A DNA stretch of 64,000 bases from Bacteroidota bacterium (GCA_027622975.1 JAQBVN010000004.1:1-64000); one strand, 5' to 3'. Shown: positions 9,016-18,032, counted from the stretch's first letter. Made by a program: numbers and translations. The notes: generated by a model from the sequence alone, not told the origin.

Positions 9016-10041
9016 ATGTTGACCTTTCGACTGTATCCTAGAATCTATGTAGCCTTGGGGTTTGTCCTTGGTGTCATGACCCTTGGGAGCGTCGGGTTTG
9101 TTTGGATTGAGGGATACAATTGGGTGGAGGCCCTCTACATGACTGTGATTACCGTATCCACAGTGGGCTTTGGAGAGGTGCGTGAATTGAGTGAACAGGG
9201 GATGCTGTTCACGACATTCCTGATCATGGGAAGCATTGGAACCTTTGCATATTCAATTTCGGCGTTGACCACGTATTTTGTCGACGGCGAGTACAGAGAC
9301 ATCTTTAACACTGCGCGATTGAAGAAAGAAGTGGACAAATTGAGTGAGCACGTCATTGTCTGTGGCATGGGCCGAGTAGGCGAAATGGCCGTGCAAGAAT
9401 TGATCGACCACAACACGTCTGTGGTTGTGGTGGAGAGTGAGCCCAAACGCGTCGAGCGGTTGCGCGAACGGAATGTTGCCGTCATTGAAGGAGATGCCAC
9501 CAGGGATGAAAACCTGGTCATGGCAGGCATAGCCCGGGCCAAGAGCGTCATCACCACCCTGCCGGATGATGCTCAGAACTTGTACGTTGTTTTGGCCGCA
9601 CGAGAATTGGCACCTACCATTCACATCATCAGCCGGGCCTCCAAATCCAATTCTGTGAGCAAGCTGCGTGTGGCGGGTGCCAACAATGTAATCATGCCCG
9701 ACAAAGTTGGGGGGTCCCACATGGCCTCCTTGGTGGTCATGCCCGATGTGCTGGAGTTTTTGGATCACGTCCGCATTCAAGGTGCCGATGCCATCAATCT
9801 CGAAGAGATTTCGGTTCGCGATTTGCCTGCAGCCTTGAATGCCTCGACACTGGGGGAGTTGGATGCGCGAAACAGGGTTGGTGTGAATGTGGTGGGCATC
9901 AAAAAATCCGATGGCCACTTCATCATCAATCCTGGAGCAGGCACACCCTTGGATGACGCGTGCAAGTTGTTTGTCCTTGGAACAGCAGAACAAATCAAAA
10001 CACTGAATCGCTTGCTGGGCATCCAGCGGCCGATGACTTAA
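9016..10041 (+). CDS. Two-TM potassium channel with RCK (TrkA-N/TrkA-C) domains
   Basis: A 341-residue inner-membrane K+ channel of the MthK/GsuK type. TM1 lies at ~8-30. A pore loop with the filter-like TVSTVGFGEV lies near residue 45-55, and TM2 at ~60-85 contains FLIMGSIGTFAYSISALTTYF. A cytoplasmic RCK-N Rossmann domain opens with VIVCGMGRVGE (GxGxxG) near residue 116, and an RCK-C domain fills ~250-335. The filter reads TVGFG, a variant of the classical TVGYG seen in many prokaryotic RCK channels. The next gene follows without a gap, so channel and Na+/amino-acid symporter are probably co-transcribed. The ligand (nucleotide or ion) cannot be told from sequence. Confidence 0.9.
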   Translation: MLTFRLYPRIYVALGFVLGVMTLGSVGFVWIEGYNWVEALYMTVITVSTVGFGEVRELSEQGMLFTTFLIMGSIGTFAYSISALTTYFVDGEYRDIFNTARLKKEVDKLSEHVIVCGMGRVGEMAVQELIDHNTSVVVVESEPKRVERLRERNVAVIEGDATRDENLVMAGIARAKSVITTLPDDAQNLYVVLAARELAPTIHIISRASKSNSVSKLRVAGANNVIMPDKVGGSHMASLVVMPDVLEFLDHVRIQGADAINLEEISVRDLPAALNASTLGELDARNRVGVNVVGIKKSDGHFIINPGAGTPLDDACKLFVLGTAEQIKTLNRLLGIQRPMT

Positions 10042-10062
10042 TTGAAAATCAAACCTGAGCGC

Positions 10063-11604
10063 ATGTTGAAGAATATGATGATGACCCTCCTAGGGATTTT
10101 GCCGTCCTCGATGATGGCAGCAACCATTGACGATCGAATCAATGAGGTGATGGAGCCCATCACAAATGCCATCATGAATGTCATCTTTTTCACTGTTCCG
10201 GTGGGGGGTGGCATGGAGGTGCCCTTTGTGTTGATCTGGTTGTTGTTGGGTGCTGTGGTATTCACCGTGTACAACCGATTCGTGAATTTGACAGCATTTC
10301 GTCATGCCATTGACGTGGTTCGAGGCAAGTTTGACGATCCGGAACACAAGGAGAAAGGGGAGGTTAGCCATTTTCAAGCATTGACTGCGGCCTTGTCAGG
10401 CACTGTTGGTGTTGGAAACATCGCGGGTGTTGCTGTTGCCGTCTCTCTCGGGGGGCCGGGGGCCACGTTTTGGATGATTGTGGCCGGCTTGCTTGGCATG
10501 AGTTCCAAGTTTGTCGAATGCACCCTGGGAACCAAATACAGAAGGGAAAATGCGGATGGTTCCGTGTCGGGTGGGCCGATGTATTACTTGAGAGATGGTT
10601 TGGCCAAACAAAACATGGGTGGGTTGGGCAAAGTCCTTGCTGCCATTTTTGCCGTGGCGTGCATTGGAGGATCTTTTGGCGGGGGCAACATGGTTCAAAT
10701 CAACCAGGCCACAAGTCAATTGATCGCTGTGACAGGAGGGGATGCCTCATTTTTTGCTGGCAACGGTTGGATGTTTGGACTTGTGATGGCAGTTCTTGTT
10801 GCGGCCATCATTTTGGGAGGAATCAAAAGCATTGCAAGGGTGACCGACAAGGTGGTGCCTTTCATGGTAGGCATTTACATTGTGGGCGCCTTGGCTGTCA
10901 TCTTTGGCAATTTGGGTGAAGTTCCCGACGCCCTGGGTCGCATTGTAAGCGGTGCGTTCAACAGCGATGCCATGTATGGTGGAATTGTAGGGGTTCTTAT
11001 TCAAGGCTTCAAGCGTGCGGCATTTTCCAACGAGGCTGGCATTGGTTCCGCTTCTATCGCGCACAGTGCGGCCAAGACGGATGAACCCGTCAGTGAAGGC
11101 GTCGTTGCGCTGTTGGAGCCATTCATTGATACGGTGGTCATTTGCACCATGACTGCGCTTGTCATCGTGATTTCAGACTATGGCATGTACGACCAAGCCG
11201 GGGTATTGGCGAGCGCCAAAGCGGGAGAATTGCAGGCCATTGAACTGACGTCCTCCGCGTTCAGTCAAACCTTGTCTTGGTTTCCCGTTGTGTTGTCAGT
11301 GGCAGTGATTTTGTTTGCCTTGAGTACGATGATTAGCTGGAGTTATTACGGTCTGAAGGCATGGACTTATCTGTTTGGTGAGACACGCGCCATGGACATC
11401 ACGTACAAGGCAGTGTTCTGCGCTTTCGTCATTGTGGGTTCTGCCATCAGTGCCAAAAGCGTCTTCGATTTTGGGGACGCCATGATTTTTGCCATGTGCT
11501 TCCCCAATGTTTTGGGTTTGTACTTCATGGCGCGGGAGGTGAAGGATGATTTGGGAGATTATATGCGTCGGGTGAAAAGTGGCGAAATCAAACGGTACAG
11601 CTAA
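10063..11604 (+). CDS. Sodium:alanine/glycine symporter (AGCS family)
   Basis: Na+-coupled uptake of alanine or glycine across the inner membrane. Family signatures include [19 protein letters not shown] and the conserved [15 protein letters not shown] segment, with about ten hydrophobic helices over 513 residues. A TTG at 10042, directly after the channel stop, would add seven residues; ATG 10063 is preferred. The N-terminus ([16 protein letters not shown]) carries an extra hydrophobic stretch that may be a cleaved signal, as I recall for Bacteroidota members. The 3' end overlaps the start of the next gene by 26 bp. Confidence 0.9.
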   Translation: MLKNMMMTLLGILPSSMMAATIDDRINEVMEPITNAIMNVIFFTVPVGGGMEVPFVLIWLLLGAVVFTVYNRFVNLTAFRHAIDVVRGKFDDPEHKEKGEVSHFQALTAALSGTVGVGNIAGVAVAVSLGGPGATFWMIVAGLLGMSSKFVECTLGTKYRRENADGSVSGGPMYYLRDGLAKQNMGGLGKVLAAIFAVACIGGSFGGGNMVQINQATSQLIAVTGGDASFFAGNGWMFGLVMAVLVAAIILGGIKSIARVTDKVVPFMVGIYIVGALAVIFGNLGEVPDALGRIVSGAFNSDAMYGGIVGVLIQGFKRAAFSNEAGIGSASIAHSAAKTDEPVSEGVVALLEPFIDTVVICTMTALVIVISDYGMYDQAGVLASAKAGELQAIELTSSAFSQTLSWFPVVLSVAVILFALSTMISWSYYGLKAWTYLFGETRAMDITYKAVFCAFVIVGSAISAKSVFDFGDAMIFAMCFPNVLGLYFMAREVKDDLGDYMRRVKSGEIKRYS

Positions 11605-12343
11605 GCGCTCCTCACAATTTCAGGGTTTTCGTCAATTGCTCCTGCTAGAATCAGCGGGCTGGGTGTCATTGTGCGTGCTTGCGTGGCTTGTTCACACAGT
11701 CCAAACAATGTCCTGGCGAGCTCGATTGGCTCAAACACCCCACGTGGGGGTGGAAGAATTGTTGGACGAGCTTTCGGGAACACACGTCCCGACGTTGACA
11801 TCACGGCCAAGGGCTACCGTCGATCTTTTTTCGAAGACTGCAGCATCCAAGAGTGGTCCGTTGCCCTGGGGGGCGGGCCATCGTCCGACACACAGGAAAA
11901 ACGAGAATCGGGTCGAACGGGTCGTACCGTCCAAGATTTCGCTCAACGCGAGCACGGCCGAGGATTGGGATCAACTTCCCGGGATTGGTCCGGTACTCTC
12001 CCAACGCATCGTCGCTTATCGCAATTCCATCGGTGGATTTTCATCAATCTCCCAATTGCATCATGTGTATGGATTGGATTCAGCCACCATGGAGGTTTGG
12101 TCTTCAAGAATTGATGTGGATGCGTCACGGATCCAAGGGAAGTGTGTGGACAGTTTGACGTTTCGTTGGCTTGCTCGGCATCCTGCTTTTGGACCCGAAC
12201 CAGCGCGAAGACTTCTCTCGGCTCGAGGGAGGGGAGTGACTGATTTGGAGGTGCTTCGTCAGCGATTGAGGGCAGATTCTGCGGATTGGCAGAATTGGCT
12301 TCCCTACTTGTTGGCATGTCCACCGATTGATTCTCTCGACTAG
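11579..12343 (+). CDS. Membrane-anchored helix-hairpin-helix protein (ComEA-like)
   Basis: A 254-residue protein with one N-terminal transmembrane helix (~residues 20-42) and a tandem helix-hairpin-helix region starting near residue 120 ([23 protein letters not shown]), the DNA-binding fold of competence protein ComEA. This suggests a role in binding incoming double-stranded DNA at the cell surface, but no other competence gene is nearby and related Bacteroidota proteins are uncharacterised. The start is GTG inside the preceding gene; a later start is possible, though only an N-terminal one keeps the membrane anchor. Its last seven codons and TAG stop form the first unit of a 22-bp tandem repeat array, so array changes could alter the C-terminus. 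Confidence 0.75.
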   Translation: MAKSNGTAKRSSQFQGFRQLLLLESAGWVSLCVLAWLVHTVQTMSWRARLAQTPHVGVEELLDELSGTHVPTLTSRPRATVDLFSKTAASKSGPLPWGAGHRPTHRKNENRVERVVPSKISLNASTAEDWDQLPGIGPVLSQRIVAYRNSIGGFSSISQLHHVYGLDSATMEVWSSRIDVDASRIQGKCVDSLTFRWLARHPAFGPEPARRLLSARGRGVTDLEVLRQRLRADSADWQNWLPYLLACPPIDSLD

Positions 12344-12409
12344 ACCGATTGATTCTCTTGTCTAGACCGATTGATTCTCTTGTCTAGACCGATTGATTCT
12401 CTCGACTAG
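12322..12409 (+). repeat. Four-copy 22-bp tandem repeat overlapping a stop codon
   Basis: Four abutting 22-bp units at 12322-12343, 12344-12365, 12366-12387 and 12388-12409. All share ACCGATTGATTCTC. Units 1 and 4 end TCGACTAG, and units 2 and 3 end TTGTCTAG, so the order is A-B-B-A. Unit 1 encodes the C-terminal residues and TAG stop of the helix-hairpin-helix protein. There are no spacers, so this is not a CRISPR array. The remaining intergenic sequence to 12556 shows no other gene. Confidence 0.95.
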
Positions 12410-12556
12410 ACATCCATTCGCTTCTGCGAGTCCATGACACACGGACACCATTCACGAAGCTCATGCCATGCCGAATCGTGACCATTTTCGAAAGTTCCTG
12501 ACTCAGTCGACCGCGACTTTGCGACCTTCGCAGTGACGAACCAAAGATTTCAAGCC

Positions 12557-13699
12557 ATGCAATTGACATTGACTGAAGACCAACGCATGATTCGGGACAG
12601 CATTCGCGATTTCGCGGAGAGAGAGATTTTGCCCAACAGAATGGTGTGGGATGAGTCCCAAGAATTTCCGAGAGATCTGTTTCGAGCTATGGGTGAATTG
12701 GGATTGATGGGTATGTTGGTTCCGACAGCGTATGGTGGAGCGGGGATGGGATACTACGAATACAAAATGGCCATCGAAGAGGTGTCCAAGGTTTGTGGGT
12801 CGGTGGGTTTGTCCATGGCGGCGCACAACAGTCTGTGCACAGGCCACATCCTTCAATTTGGAAATGAGGCTCAAAAATCTCGATGGCTTCCAAAATTGGC
12901 GTCAGGAGAATGGATTGGTGCGTGGGGATTGACGGAAGCTAACACTGGCAGTGATGCCATGCGGATGCAGTGCGTGGCCAAACGCGACGGGAAGGATTGG
13001 GTTCTGCAGGGCACCAAAAATTGGATCACCCATGGCCTCTCGGCGGAAGTGGCTGTGGTCTTGGCCCGTACTGGAGAGTTGTTGGACAGCCGAGGAATCA
13101 CAGCCTTTGTGGTGGAACGTGGAACTCCTGGTTTTTCGGGAGGCAAGAAGGAGAACAAACTGGGCATGCGTTGCAGCGAAACGGCGGAATTGATTTTTGA
13201 CAATTGTCGAATTCCCGAGGAGAATGTCTTGGGTGAAGTGGGGGAGGGCTTCATTCAAGCCATGAAGATTTTGGATGGAGGCCGAATCAGCATCGCTTCA
13301 TTGGCATTGGGGATTGCGAAGGGGGCCCTTCAAACAGCCACGGCATATGCCAAGGAGCGGGAGCAGTTTGGTCAGCCAATTGCCAACTTTCAGGCCATCG
13401 CTTTCAAGTTGGCGGACATGGCCACCTCCATTGAGGCCGCTGATTTGCTGACCCTCAAGGCGTGTGAGCTGAAAAACACGCATCAGCCTGTAACACGCAT
13501 CGGGGCCATGGCGAAGTATGAGGCGAGTGAGGTGAGTGTCAAGGTGGCAACAGAGGCCGTTCAAATCCTTGGTGGATATGGATACACCAAAGACTTTCCA
13601 GCCGAGAAGTACTACAGAGACAGCAAGCTCTGCACCATTGGAGAGGGGACGAGTGAAATTCAAAAACTTGTGATCAGCCGAGAATTGTTGCGTGATTGA
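12557..13699 (+). CDS. Acyl-CoA dehydrogenase (short/medium-chain type)
   Basis: FAD-dependent alpha,beta-dehydrogenation of acyl-CoA, the first step of beta-oxidation or branched-chain amino-acid breakdown. The 380 residues match family length. The FAD/substrate motif [13 protein letters not shown] lies near residue 122. The catalytic-base position is the Glu in IGEGTSEIQ near residue 362, as in short/medium-chain enzymes, followed by the typical ending [14 protein letters not shown] at 12533 would add eight residues (MTNQRFQA), but ATG 12557 gives the normal start [14 protein letters not shown]. It stands alone between the repeat array and rpsU. Chain-length preference cannot be read from sequence. 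An enoyl-CoA hydratase is encoded at 45 kb. Confidence 0.92.
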   Translation: MQLTLTEDQRMIRDSIRDFAEREILPNRMVWDESQEFPRDLFRAMGELGLMGMLVPTAYGGAGMGYYEYKMAIEEVSKVCGSVGLSMAAHNSLCTGHILQFGNEAQKSRWLPKLASGEWIGAWGLTEANTGSDAMRMQCVAKRDGKDWVLQGTKNWITHGLSAEVAVVLARTGELLDSRGITAFVVERGTPGFSGGKKENKLGMRCSETAELIFDNCRIPEENVLGEVGEGFIQAMKILDGGRISIASLALGIAKGALQTATAYAKEREQFGQPIANFQAIAFKLADMATSIEAADLLTLKACELKNTHQPVTRIGAMAKYEASEVSVKVATEAVQILGGYGYTKDFPAEKYYRDSKLCTIGEGTSEIQKLVISRELLRD

Positions 13700-13763
13700 G
13701 ATGGTGGAAGTTGTTTCGAAGTGGCAATTCATGTTGAAAAGCGTGAAGTAGACGAGTTTTTCG

Positions 13764-13771
13764 TATTTTCG
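13764..13771 (+). promoter_or_regulatory. Putative -7 box (TATTTTCG) for rpsU
   Basis: Fits TAnnTTYG and ends 19 nt before the rpsU ATG, which would give a leader of about 15 nt. Confidence 0.4.
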
Positions 13772-13790
13772 CGGTCCAATTGTAGAAGAC

Positions 13791-13982
13791 ATGCTCAACA
13801 TTCAAGTCAAAGAGGGCGACAACATCGAACGCGCGCTCAAGCAGTTCAAGAAAAAGTTCGACCAGACCAAGACCATGAAAGAGTTGCGTACGCGCCGTGA
13901 ATTCGTGAAAACCAGTGTTTTGAATCGCGAAATGAAGAAAAAAGCGGTCTACAAGAATCTCCTCAACACGCAGGGGGAATAA
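13791..13982 (+). CDS. rpsU: 30S ribosomal protein S21
   Basis: Small, basic 63-residue ribosomal protein of the 30S platform near the anti-Shine-Dalgarno end of 16S rRNA. The start MLNIQVKEGDNIERALKQF, the basic middle and the REMKKKAVYKN segment are characteristic. It has its own promoter-like box and is followed by two hairpins, so it is probably monocistronic. In Bacteroidota S21 is thought to help shield the anti-SD sequence, which fits the weak SD use and apparent leaderless starts in this window (inference). Confidence 0.93.
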   Translation: MLNIQVKEGDNIERALKQFKKKFDQTKTMKELRTRREFVKTSVLNREMKKKAVYKNLLNTQGE

Positions 13983-14000
13983 CGAACGACACAAAATTAG

Positions 14001-14025
14001 TCGACATAATATTTGGTTATGTCGA
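14001..14025. repeat. Perfect 9-bp inverted repeat after rpsU
   Basis: TCGACATAA (14001-14009) and TTATGTCGA (14017-14025) flank a 7-nt loop. It sits 18 bp after the rpsU stop and directly before the terminator, so it is either a stabilising 3'-end hairpin or a palindromic protein site. Confidence 0.7.
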
Positions 14026-14028
14026 ATA

Positions 14029-14064
14029 AAAAGACGAAATTTCCTGTGCCTTTCGTCTTTTTTT
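14029..14064 (+). terminator. Intrinsic terminator after rpsU
   Basis: AAGACGAAA at 14031-14039 pairs with TTTCGTCTT at 14051-14059, followed by a T-run through 14064. The xer reading frame begins in or just after it. Confidence 0.85.
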
Positions 14065-14077
14065 GTGCCTGTTAGTT

Positions 14078-14980
14078 TTGACCAGCCCCTTGGAACATAT
14101 CACCCAGTTTCTCGACTATCTCCAGAAGGAGAGACGAGGGTCGGACCATACACTGCGCTGTTATAAATCTGATTTGCAACAGATGCAGCGCTTCATGGAT
14201 TCGACGTACGATGAAAGCGATTTGACGGAGGTTGAAACAGAATGGATTCGCTCATGGGTGGTGAGTTTGATGGAGCAAGGGAAGTCACCCAGGACGATTC
14301 ACAGGAAAGTCAGCGTCTTCAGGACCTTCGTGAGATTTGCGCGGCGCAGGGGAATCATGACTCACAATCCAGCAGAGACAGTCACGCTTCCCAAGGTTGA
14401 CAAGCGCATGCCGGAAATCGTGCCAGAGCATTCGATGGGAGCGCTTTTCGAGGAGGGTGTCTTTGCTTCTGATTGGAAGGGGAGGCGAGATCGAAGCATG
14501 ATGGCTCTGCTGTATGAGACGGGCATTCGAATGGGAGAGTTGATTGGATTGAAGGTGCAGGACGTGGACGGAAGTCGCCGCGAGCTCAGGGTGTATGGCA
14601 AGGGAAGGAAGGAGCGATTTGTTCCCCTGCTCCCTGCAACCATGGAAAGCATCATGCAGCATGTGATGGATCGGCCAGTGGGCGGTGATGATTTGTTTGT
14701 CACGGATGCTGGCAGCACTCTGTATCCGTCATTTGTGTATCGAAGGGTCAATCATTATCTTGGGGAGGTGAGTTCGTTGCAAAAGTGCAGCCCTCACGTA
14801 CTTCGGCATACGTTTGCAACCCACCTGTTGAATCGAGGTGCTGAACTTGCGGCCGTCAAGGAATTGCTTGGCCACGCGAGTTTGTCATCGACGCAGGTGT
14901 ACACCCAGCACACGACAGCAAAGCTGAAGGAGTTACACCGGGCATCCCCGCTCAATCAACGGTCGACGGGGAAGCAATAA
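14078..14980 (+). CDS. Tyrosine recombinase of the XerC/XerD family
   Basis: Site-specific recombinase that probably resolves chromosome dimers at dif together with a partner Xer. An N-terminal SAM-like DNA-binding domain (~1-90) precedes the catalytic domain. The active residues are all visible: Arg in ETGIRMGEL (~151), Lys in YGKGRKERF (~175), HxxR in SPHVLRHTF (~240-243), His in LGHAS (~266) and the Tyr nucleophile in STQVYTQHT (~274). Length ~300 is normal. No ATG starts the frame: TTG codons at 14063, 14078 and 14090 are possible, and I chose 14078 because 14063 lies in the rpsU terminator T-run. No phage or integron context is seen, so a housekeeping role is likely. Confidence 0.85.
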   Translation: MTSPLEHITQFLDYLQKERRGSDHTLRCYKSDLQQMQRFMDSTYDESDLTEVETEWIRSWVVSLMEQGKSPRTIHRKVSVFRTFVRFARRRGIMTHNPAETVTLPKVDKRMPEIVPEHSMGALFEEGVFASDWKGRRDRSMMALLYETGIRMGELIGLKVQDVDGSRRELRVYGKGRKERFVPLLPATMESIMQHVMDRPVGGDDLFVTDAGSTLYPSFVYRRVNHYLGEVSSLQKCSPHVLRHTFATHLLNRGAELAAVKELLGHASLSSTQVYTQHTTAKLKELHRASPLNQRSTGKQ

Positions 14981-14994
14981 TCCCTCGTTGCACC

Positions 14995-15279
14995 ATGCAA
15001 ACCCAAATTCATTCCATTCATTTCGACGCTGACCAGCGTTTGTTGGATTTTGTCAAGGCCAAACTTGACAAGCTTCTCACCTACAATGGGGAAATCCAGT
15101 CGTGCGAGGTGTTCTTGCGTGTCGAAAAGAATGATTCCAGGGAAAACAAGTTGGTGGAAGTGAAGGGGCACATGCCAGGTCGAGAGCTGTTTGCCAAGCG
15201 AAGGGCCACCAGTTTTGAGGCTGCCATGGATGATGTTCATGAGGCCTTGCGGAGGCAAGTGATGAAGGCCCACGCCTAG
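14995..15279 (+). CDS. hpf: Ribosome hibernation promoting factor, short form
   Basis: A 94-residue HPF/RaiA (S30AE) protein that binds the 30S decoding region and promotes inactive ribosomes in starvation. The sequence MQTQIHSIHFDADQ, EVFLRVEKND and FEAAMDDVHEALRRQ follows the beta-alpha-beta-beta-beta-alpha family pattern. It lacks the C-terminal dimerisation domain of long HPF. It starts 14 nt after the xer stop, so the two are probably co-transcribed and end at the strong terminator before the tRNA cluster. Placement just before tuf and the tRNA genes is consistent with a translation-related neighbourhood. Confidence 0.92.
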   Translation: MQTQIHSIHFDADQRLLDFVKAKLDKLLTYNGEIQSCEVFLRVEKNDSRENKLVEVKGHMPGRELFAKRRATSFEAAMDDVHEALRRQVMKAHA

Positions 15280-15347
15280 GCGACGCATCATCGCGAAATT
15301 TTCCGCCCCTGATTGGGTTTAACACGTAGAATTCTTTCATACATTTG

Positions 15348-15373
15348 CCCTCCCGAAATCCGGGAGGGTTTTT
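15348..15373 (+). terminator. Intrinsic terminator after hpf
   Basis: CCCTCCCG (15348-15355), AAATC, then CGGGAGGG (15361-15368) form a perfect 8-bp GC-rich stem followed by TTTTT. It ends 24 bp before the first tRNA. Confidence 0.92.
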
Positions 15374-15396
15374 GTTGCCCTGCTCTTTGAAATGTC

Positions 15397-15469
15397 GCCG
15401 GTGTAGCTCAGAGGCCAGAGCAGCTGATTTGTAATCAGCTGGCCGGGGGTTCGAATCCCTCCACCGGCT
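15397..15469 (+). tRNA. tRNA-Thr (anticodon TGT)
   Basis: 73-nt cloverleaf. Acceptor GCCGGTG pairs with CACCGGC, anticodon stem is GCTGA/TCAGC around loop TTTGTAA (anticodon 15430-15432), and the T-loop TTCGAAT is normal. CCA is not encoded. First of four tRNAs ahead of tuf. Confidence 0.95.
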
Positions 15470-15507
15470 CACCGATACCAATCATGCACGATTGGTGGAA
15501 ATTGTCA

Positions 15508-15590
15508 GGGGGTACGCCGGAGTTGGAGAGCCGGGGCAGACTGTAAATCTGTTGTCTCAGACTGAATAGGTTCGAATCCTATTACCCCCA
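15508..15590 (+). tRNA. tRNA-Tyr (anticodon GTA)
   Basis: 83-nt class II tRNA with a long variable arm. Acceptor GGGGGTA pairs with TACCCCC, and the anticodon loop CTGTAAA carries GTA at 15543-15545. Confidence 0.95.
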
Positions 15591-15611
15591 CCACAACTCC
15601 AAAAAGTGCAA

Positions 15612-15684
15612 GCGGAAGTAGCTCAGTTGGTAGAGCATCAGCCTTCCAAGCTGAATGTCGCGAGTTCGAATCTCGTCTTCCGCT
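15612..15684 (+). tRNA. tRNA-Gly (anticodon TCC)
   Basis: 73-nt cloverleaf. Acceptor GCGGAAG pairs with CTTCCGC, and the anticodon loop CTTCCAA carries TCC. Confidence 0.95.
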
Positions 15685-15691
15685 CCGTTCA

Positions 15692-15763
15692 GCCGATGTA
15701 GCTCAGGGGTAGAGCGCTTCCTTGGTAAGGAAGAGGTCACGGGTTCAATTCCCGTCATTGGCT
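15692..15763 (+). tRNA. tRNA-Thr (anticodon GGT)
   Basis: 72-nt cloverleaf. Acceptor GCCGATG pairs with CATTGGC (one G-T pair), anticodon stem CTTCC/GGAAG, loop TTGGTAA with GGT at 15724-15726. It ends 43 bp before tuf, the usual tRNA-tuf linkage. Confidence 0.95.
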
Positions 15764-15806
15764 CCATACATCGTAAAATCATTCAATCAATTAATCTTTC
15801 CAGACC

Positions 15807-16994
15807 ATGGCAAAGGCAACATTTGACCGGTCCAAACCCCACGTCAACATTGGCACAATTGGCCACGTTGACCACGGCAAGACCACCCTTACGGCGGCAA
15901 TCACCAAAGTGATGGCCGACGCAGGTTACAGCGAGGCTCGCTCGTTTGACCAAATCGACAACGCTCCAGAAGAGAAGGAGCGCGGGATCACCATCAACTC
16001 TTCACACGTGGAGTACCAGACGGCCAACCGTCACTACGCACACGTGGATTGTCCAGGTCACGCTGACTATGTGAAGAACATGGTGACGGGTGCCGCCCAG
16101 ATGGACGGTGCCATCCTCGTGGTGGCTGCGACTGATGGCCCCATGCCTCAAACGCGTGAGCACATCCTGCTCGGTCGCCAGGTTGGCGTGCCTCGCATCG
16201 TGGTGTTCATGAACAAGGTCGACATGGTTGACGATCCTGAGCTCCTCGAGTTGGTGGAAATGGAAATCCGTGATCTCCTTTCTTTCTACGAGTACGACGG
16301 AGACAACGGTCCTGTGGTTCAAGGTTCTGCCTTGGGCGCATTGAACGGTGAACCCAAGTGGGTCGAGACCGTCATGAACTTGATGGAAGCTGTGGACACT
16401 TGGATTGAGATTCCCCCACGTGACAACGAGAAGCCATTCTTGATGTCCATCGAGGACGTCTTCACGATCACTGGTCGTGGTACAGTGGCTACGGGTCGAA
16501 TCGAAACTGGTGTGATTAACACAGGTGACGAAGTTGACATCATCGGTATGTCCGAAGAAAAGATGAAGTCTACCATCACGGGTGTGGAGATGTTCCGCAA
16601 GATTCTCGACCGTGGTGAAGCTGGTGACAACGTTGGTTTGTTGCTGCGCGGCATCGACAAGAAGGACATCCGTCGTGGTATGGTGATCGCCAAGCCAAAC
16701 AGCATCACTCCTCACACCAAGTTCAAGGGAGAGGTTTACATTTTGAAGAAAGAAGAAGGAGGTCGTCACACGCCATTCCACAACAAGTACCGCCCACAGT
16801 TCTACTTCCGCACAACGGACGTGACTGGCGAGATTACGTTGGAAGCTGGCCGTGAGATGGTCATGCCTGGTGACAACGTGACGATTGACGTGAACTTGAT
16901 TGCGCCGATCGCCATGGACAAGGGTCTCCGTTTCGCCATCCGCGAGGGTGGACGTACGGTTGGCGCTGGCCAGGTGACTGAAATCCTCGAGTAA
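15807..16994 (+). CDS. tuf: Elongation factor Tu
   Basis: GTPase that delivers aminoacyl-tRNA to the ribosomal A site. The 395-residue sequence has the G1 loop GHVDHGKTT (~19-27), G3 DCPGHADY, G4 NKVD and the two beta-barrel domains. The effector region [12 protein letters not shown] is intact. Codon use appears biased towards C-ending codons (AAC, GAC, CGT), as expected of a highly expressed gene. It lies between the four-tRNA cluster and tRNA-Trp in the arrangement conserved in many bacteria. Confidence 0.98.
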   Translation: MAKATFDRSKPHVNIGTIGHVDHGKTTLTAAITKVMADAGYSEARSFDQIDNAPEEKERGITINSSHVEYQTANRHYAHVDCPGHADYVKNMVTGAAQMDGAILVVAATDGPMPQTREHILLGRQVGVPRIVVFMNKVDMVDDPELLELVEMEIRDLLSFYEYDGDNGPVVQGSALGALNGEPKWVETVMNLMEAVDTWIEIPPRDNEKPFLMSIEDVFTITGRGTVATGRIETGVINTGDEVDIIGMSEEKMKSTITGVEMFRKILDRGEAGDNVGLLLRGIDKKDIRRGMVIAKPNSITPHTKFKGEVYILKKEEGGRHTPFHNKYRPQFYFRTTDVTGEITLEAGREMVMPGDNVTIDVNLIAPIAMDKGLRFAIREGGRTVGAGQVTEILE

Positions 16995-17024
16995 TCGAGG
17001 CTTCAATTCTACATTGAAATCTAA

Positions 17025-17058
17025 GGAAGAAGGTTCCCCCGAGGGGGTTCCTTCTTCC
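17025..17058 (+). repeat. Long symmetric hairpin between tuf and tRNA-Trp
   Basis: GGAAGAAGG (17025-17033) and CCCCC (17036-17040) pair with GGGGG (17043-17047) and CCTTCTTCC (17050-17058). That is 14 bp in total, interrupted only by a TT/TT mismatch, with a 2-nt GA centre. No T-run follows, and tRNA-Trp starts 8 nt later. It looks like a processing or pausing hairpin rather than a full intrinsic terminator. Confidence 0.85.
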
Positions 17059-17065
17059 TCCATCT

Positions 17066-17138
17066 ACGGGCGTAGCTCAATTGGTAGAGTAGTGGTCTCC
17101 AAAACCATTGGTTGCAGGTTCGAGTCCTGCCGCCCGTG
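17066..17138 (+). tRNA. tRNA-Trp (anticodon CCA)
   Basis: 73-nt cloverleaf. Acceptor ACGGGCG pairs with CGCCCGT, discriminator is G as usual for tRNA-Trp, and the anticodon loop CTCCAAA carries CCA at 17099-17101. It precedes secE by 14 bp. Confidence 0.95.
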
Positions 17139-17152
17139 CAAACACTGAAAAG

Positions 17153-17371
17153 ATGTCTTCATTCACCGAATATTTGCAGGCTTCCATCCAGGAGCTCCAA
17201 ACCAAAGTGACTTGGCCAACTTGGCGAGAGTTGCAAGAGTCTGCAGTTCTTGTTTTTGTGGCGAGTCTTTTGATTGCCTTCATTGTTTCGGCCATGGATT
17301 GGGTTTTCGGCGTGAATGCGGCGGATTCAATGTGGTCAGGCGTGGTGGGTTTGTTGTACAACCTCCTGTGA
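17153..17371 (+). CDS. secE: Preprotein translocase subunit SecE
   Basis: Essential small subunit of the SecYEG channel in the inner membrane. The 72 residues contain the conserved amphipathic stretch [18 protein letters not shown] followed by a single transmembrane helix ([21 protein letters not shown]), the standard one-TM form. The ATG at 17153 was chosen because upstream in-frame codons run into tRNA-Trp. Its position between tRNA-Trp and nusG is the conserved bacterial order. Confidence 0.95.
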   Translation: MSSFTEYLQASIQELQTKVTWPTWRELQESAVLVFVASLLIAFIVSAMDWVFGVNAADSMWSGVVGLLYNLL

Positions 17372-17390
17372 TCCTGGATCTCCGATTCTC

Positions 17391-17942
17391 ATGAGCGAAA
17401 TCGAAAAGAAGTGGTATGTGGTCCGCGCGGTGAGCGGTCAGGAGAAGCGTGTTCAAGAAACCGTGGAAACTGAAATCGCTGCAGCGGGGCTTCAAGATTA
17501 TGTCGGGCAGGTGTTGATTCCGATGGAAAAGGTATTCACCATCAGAAATGGCAAGAAAGTCTCCAAGGAGCGCAACCTGTTTCCTGGATACGTATACATC
17601 GAGGCCGCTCTGGTGGGAGAGGTGCCACATATCATTCGCAACGTCACCAATGTGATTGGTTTTCTCGGCGCGGAAAAACGTGGTGAGCCGATGCCCCTTC
17701 GCATGAGTGAGGTGAACCGAATTCTCGGCGTGGTGGATGATTTGGCGGATACTGATGAGGAAATCAACATCCCCTACGTTGTGGGTGAGGCTGTGAAGGT
17801 CACGGATGGACCATTCAATGGATTCCTCGGGAACATTGAAGAGGTCAATGAAGAAAAGAAGAAATTGAAGGTGATGGTCAAGATTTTCGGGCGGAAGACG
17901 CCGGTGGAACTTGGCTATCTCCAGGTAGAAAAAGAAAGCTAA
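17391..17942 (+). CDS. nusG: Transcription termination/antitermination factor NusG
   Basis: Binds RNA polymerase and couples transcription to Rho or the ribosome. The NGN domain starts with [18 protein letters not shown], contains [11 protein letters not shown], and is followed by a KOW domain in the last ~55 residues ([18 protein letters not shown]). At 183 residues it matches the core two-domain form. ATG 17391 is 19 nt after the secE stop. Upstream in-frame sequence overlaps secE and lacks NusG features. Confidence 0.95.
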   Translation: MSEIEKKWYVVRAVSGQEKRVQETVETEIAAAGLQDYVGQVLIPMEKVFTIRNGKKVSKERNLFPGYVYIEAALVGEVPHIIRNVTNVIGFLGAEKRGEPMPLRMSEVNRILGVVDDLADTDEEINIPYVVGEAVKVTDGPFNGFLGNIEEVNEEKKKLKVMVKIFGRKTPVELGYLQVEKES

Positions 17943-18032
17943 ATCAACCTAGGAACAGACAGCCGAAGCTCAAGCAATGTCCCTTTAATGCTTCCCTTTG
18001 CGCGGGTGGAGGACTGTTCAAATAAATAACCA

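Noticed and set aside
12322-12409. CRISPR array
   Set aside because: The 22-bp units abut directly without spacers and no cas gene is nearby.
14078-14980. Phage or integron integrase
   Set aside because: Sequence and length fit chromosomal XerC/XerD, and no phage, attC or cassette genes flank it.
16002-17063. Long minus-strand reading frame (~353 codons) opposite tuf
   Set aside because: It lies entirely on the antisense of tuf and reads His/Val/Thr-rich without any domain; it is a by-product of the strong codon bias of tuf.
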